Origin: Emiliania huxleyi CCMP1516
Taxonomy: Eukaryota > Haptophyta > Isochrysidales > Noelaerhabdaceae
Length of the DNA: 64,000 nt
Reading direction: 5' to 3'
NCBI RefSeq assembly: GCF_000372725.1
Contig: NW_005196755.1
Span: forward strand, 12,911 to 76,910
A program made the translations under genes and the position numbers. This document shows positions 62,135-64,000 of this stretch, piece by piece. The notes under the pieces were generated by a model, which was given only the letters and a program-made list of their open reading frames with translations, was not told the DNA's origin and searched no databases. The first letter of the stretch is position 1, and every line of letters starts with the position of its first letter.

Positions 62135-62886
62135 TCGGCGTGTGTGCGCCCGACGCGCCGCCGCCCGCCCCGCCGGCGCCGCCGCCCGCCCCGCCGGCGC
62201 CGCCTCCCCTCTCGCAGCTGGTGCTCGAGTGCCTCCACTTCTTCGGCTGCGTGTACGACCCGGAGTCACACGCGCTCGGCTGGTCGACCGCAAAGGGCGG
62301 CCGGCCGGTCGCGGTGTTGGTGGGCCGCGCCTCCTCCCCCGGCCTGGCCACCTTCGCGCTGCAGCCGCTGCTCGTGCTCGCCCCATAGATGCGAGGGGCG
62401 GACCCACATCTCCCCACATCTCCCCACATCTTGAGGCGTAGATGCGGAGCGCGACAGACCCGTGCTCCGACACACACGAGGGCGACACTCACTCGGCGGC
62501 ACTCACTTGTCTCTCCAGCCCTTTTCGCTCACTCACCGATTGTGGCGCACTCACGACACAGGTGCTCGACCCGCTCGATGACGCGAACAACGCGGGCAAG
62601 GGCTGCTACCGCTTCTGCCAGGTGCAGGCGCTCTTCCGTGCGGCGCTCGCCGCCGCCGCCTCCGCCGCTGGCGACGCGGCCGACCGCGCGGTGGCGAGCG
62701 GCCAGGCGGGCTGCGCGCCGTCGGCGGAGTGGAATCGGCGAGAGTGGGCGATTGAGGGTTGAGATTGGACGGCAGGTGGGATGCGCCATCGACCTCGGCT
62801 CCCTCGTCACTGCGCTCATGGACGCGTCTGCGGGCGGCGAGCCGGCGGGCGACATGCCGCCGCCGGTGGCGCCTGGTGGGGCGTGA
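60000..62886 (+). CDS. TRF4/PAPD5-type non-canonical poly(A) polymerase
   Basis: Nine exons (60000-61041, 61116-61177, 61244-61336, 61406-61555, 61690-61723, 61803-61864, 61951-62373, 62562-62705, 62776-62886) join in phase to 706 residues. A disordered Pro/Ala-rich N-terminus precedes the nucleotidyltransferase: VFCYGSRATGLASAASDVDL holds the GS motif and catalytic Asp pair, CAVPVLNFELDLSL supplies the third acidic strand, and SGLAAAQLVRWL follows. The PAP-associated part has LKELLRRHGLKATYTGGLSS, ALTLMAASFLLL, LSQLVLECLHFFGCVYDPES and VLDPLDDANNAGKGCYRF. A Gln run coded by CAG repeats splits the helix region. TRF4 enzymes tag nuclear RNAs for decay. All introns have the exon-copy form or nearly so. 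Confidence 0.83.
61042..61115 (+). repeat. 74-nt GC-AG intron with exon copy
   Basis: GCGAGCTCACCACGCAAG opens the intron and GCGAGCTCGCCGCCGCAG the exon, and splicing gives AAVRGELAAAAADH. Confidence 0.75.
61178..61243 (+). repeat. 66-nt GC-AG intron: exon copy plus CATCTCCCC array
   Basis: CGCATCCAGGCCGCCGTGGC and CGCATCCAGGCAGCCGTGGC flank four CATCTCCCC units. Splicing gives RIQAAVASVHPAAAVFCYG. Confidence 0.92.
61337..61405 (+). repeat. 69-nt GT-AG intron with exon copy
   Basis: GTGGCCGTCGGTCCGC opens the intron and GTGGTCGTCGGTCTGC the exon. The junction falls within the catalytic DVDLVVVG strand. Confidence 0.88.
62083..62131 (+). repeat. CAG repeat coding polyglutamine
   Basis: Sixteen CAG codons in a row lie within the poly(A) polymerase exon 61951-62373. 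Confidence 0.97.
62374..62561 (+). repeat. 188-nt GT-AG intron with exon copy and internal duplication
   Basis: GTGCTCGCCCC opens the intron and GTGCTCGACCC the exon. Inside, TAGATGCGAGGGGCGGACC and TAGATGCGGAGCGCGAC flank CACATCTCCC units, so a second insertion lies within the first intron. Confidence 0.75.
62706..62775 (+). repeat. 70-nt GC-AG intron with short exon copy
   Basis: GCGGGCTGCGCGCC opens the intron and GTGGGATGCGCCAT the exon. Splicing joins ASGQ to VGCAIDLGSLV. Confidence 0.7.
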
Positions 62887-63249
62887 GTGCCGCGCGAGGG
62901 TGAGAGGCGGAGAGGGGACGCGACCCCAGCACCCTCGCCGCATGCATGCATGGATTGCGACTGTGCGCGTCACACGATTCGCGAGAGAACAGCAGTGTAT
63001 GCTTCCTCGAGCTCTCGACGTCCCTCCGAGCGACGTCAGGGCAATTGCGTCAGGGCAGGATCTCATTTTGGGACAGCTGTCAGCTCCCAAGACTCAACGA
63101 TGGGTCGTTCCTCGTAGCTAGCTAGGTCAAAAGGATTTTCACGTAGTCCTTTATTAACGGTTTGTACAGTGTCTATTTCCGCCTTGCACCAACGGATATT
63201 AGAGAGCCGTACGGGTCCGTATTCGTATACATACGCGTAGACTTGTGTA
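62887..63249. other. gene-free gap between convergent genes
   Basis: The 3' flanks of the poly(A) polymerase and the minus-strand hydroxylase meet here. No additional feature is seen. Confidence 0.5.
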
Positions 63250-64000
63250 CTACGAGGCGGGCTCAGGCGCTCCGTGCCCCGCCCGCCCCGCCGCCACTCC
63301 ATGTGCCGAGGAGCTTGTCGTACAGCGAGAAGCGCTTGGAGAAGTTGACTTGCCCTGCTCAAAGGAAGGACCGGTGTGGCGGCTGTGCGATGTGCGCCGC
63401 CGCTGCTGCGTGCTGGCTGTGGTTGTTGCTAAAGCCGTATGTATTGTGGCTGCAACTCGCCGTTGATGTGGTGCCGCTGGTGGTCTTCGGAGGTGAGAGC
63501 GATGCCGAGCCACGCGGCAACAAACGGCGCCGGCCTATGCGGCGCGCTACGGAGGTGTCCGGACGTGCCTCACGGGGGCGGCGGTGAAGGTGCACGGCGC
63601 GGCCCAAAGTTTCGGCCGCGGTGACGCACGCCCGCATGTCCGTAGAGCTCCTGGGGCGAGGGACTCGAGCTATGCATCCGCAGAGCGATGGCGCGAAATG
63701 AGAGAGGCCGTGATGAAACAAAGGGAGGTGGCCGAGGGTGGCCGAGGTCTGCCCTCGCCTGGAAGAGGAGGTAGCTTTTCGCTACTGACATTTCGATGCC
63801 GGGCGACAGCGGCACCAGCGCAACCGCCTGCCCGTGGGACAATCTCGGTTGAAGGGTGGTCGCGCGACAGGGGCCGTGGACGACGAGGGCTGTGGAAGCT
63901 CATTCTCGCAGCGAGCACCGGCAGCTTACGAAGCGTGCACTGGCTCTGGCGCCAATTTCGGCGAATCTCGGCGCGATCTCGTCGCACCGCGAGAAGCGGC
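63250..64000 (-). CDS. fatty-acid hydroxylase / sterol desaturase family, 3' exons (5' end beyond window)
   Basis: The last exon (63354-63250) reads VNFSKRFSLYDKLLGTWSGG, the usual C-terminal NF-x-x-x-F-x-LYD-x-LLGT of this family. GC-AG intron 63460-63355 joins it to DHQRHHING, the third His box that binds the di-iron centre. Further upstream a QELYGHAGVRHRGRNFGP segment fits the preceding membrane-proximal region near 63600-63660. Enzymes of this superfamily hydroxylate or desaturate lipids in the ER or plastid envelope. The other His boxes must lie to the right of the window or in exons not resolved between 63660 and 64000. Confidence 0.62.

Noticed and set aside
1-64000. tRNA or rRNA genes
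   Set aside because: No cloverleaf with a convincing GGTTCGAATCC-type arm and no conserved rRNA segment was seen by eye. A covariance-model search would settle this.

Overview
The window is nuclear DNA from a GC-rich, intron-bearing eukaryotic alga. The evidence is a digalactosyldiacylglycerol (DGDG) synthase and a REC-LuxR response regulator, both with N-termini resembling secondary-plastid leaders, together with V-ATPase subunit e, a tubulin-tyrosine-ligase-like protein, replication factor C subunit 2, a TRF4-type poly(A) polymerase and bZIP proteins. Codons end almost always in G or C, and interstitial telomere-like DNA is TTAGGG. A chlorophyll-c alga such as a haptophyte or pelagophyte fits best, but this is inference.

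Layout, left to right. 0.4-2.7 kb: 3' half of a SulP-type anion transporter with STAS and cyclic-nucleotide-binding domains. 3.7-7.1 kb: small coiled-coil gene, ankyrin protein (minus), V-ATPase subunit e. 7.4-12.1 kb: fragment of a TAP-like hydrolase (minus), then a long TTLL gene. 12.9-20.3 kb: unknown gene (minus), CbbY-like HAD hydrolase, DGDG synthase. 22.0-23.0 kb: response regulator. 24.8-27.4 kb: repeat, proline-rich ORF, coiled-coil gene. 27.8-31.4 kb: RFC2 (minus). 31.7-36.9 kb: small Cys-rich ORF, palindromic satellite, unknown gene, two-FHA protein. 37.7-44.6 kb: repeated gene family, membrane protein, TPR protein (minus), threonine synthase. 47.2-49.6 kb: LPMO-like protein fused to a cupredoxin domain. 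52.3-58.0 kb: telomere-like arrays and two putative bZIP-type genes (minus). 58.8-64.0 kb: RCC1 protein (minus), poly(A) polymerase, and a fatty-acid hydroxylase/sterol desaturase running off the right end.

The striking feature is how the introns are built. More than 25 introns, mostly 65-79 nt, consist of a near-copy of the first 10-37 nt of the downstream exon followed by a short tandem array or a small hairpin ending in AG. The duplicated exon supplies the 5' splice site (GT or GC) and the insert supplies the 3' AG. Removing them restores conserved protein sequence in frame in RFC2, threonine synthase, DGDG synthase, the FHA protein and the poly(A) polymerase. Several unrelated insert types (11-nt arrays, GTAATCTCGG-type arrays, CATATCTCCC-type arrays, TTAGGG arrays, AT-rich blocks, a TCACA/TGTGA hairpin) share this architecture, and one array unit occurs in both orientations relative to transcription. 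This looks like a recent or ongoing mode of intron gain by insertion plus local duplication.

Some stretches carry inflated homopolymers, and two genes show isolated 1-nt frame breaks, so assembly error is likely locally. No rRNA, tRNA, CRISPR or recognisable virus-derived gene was seen.
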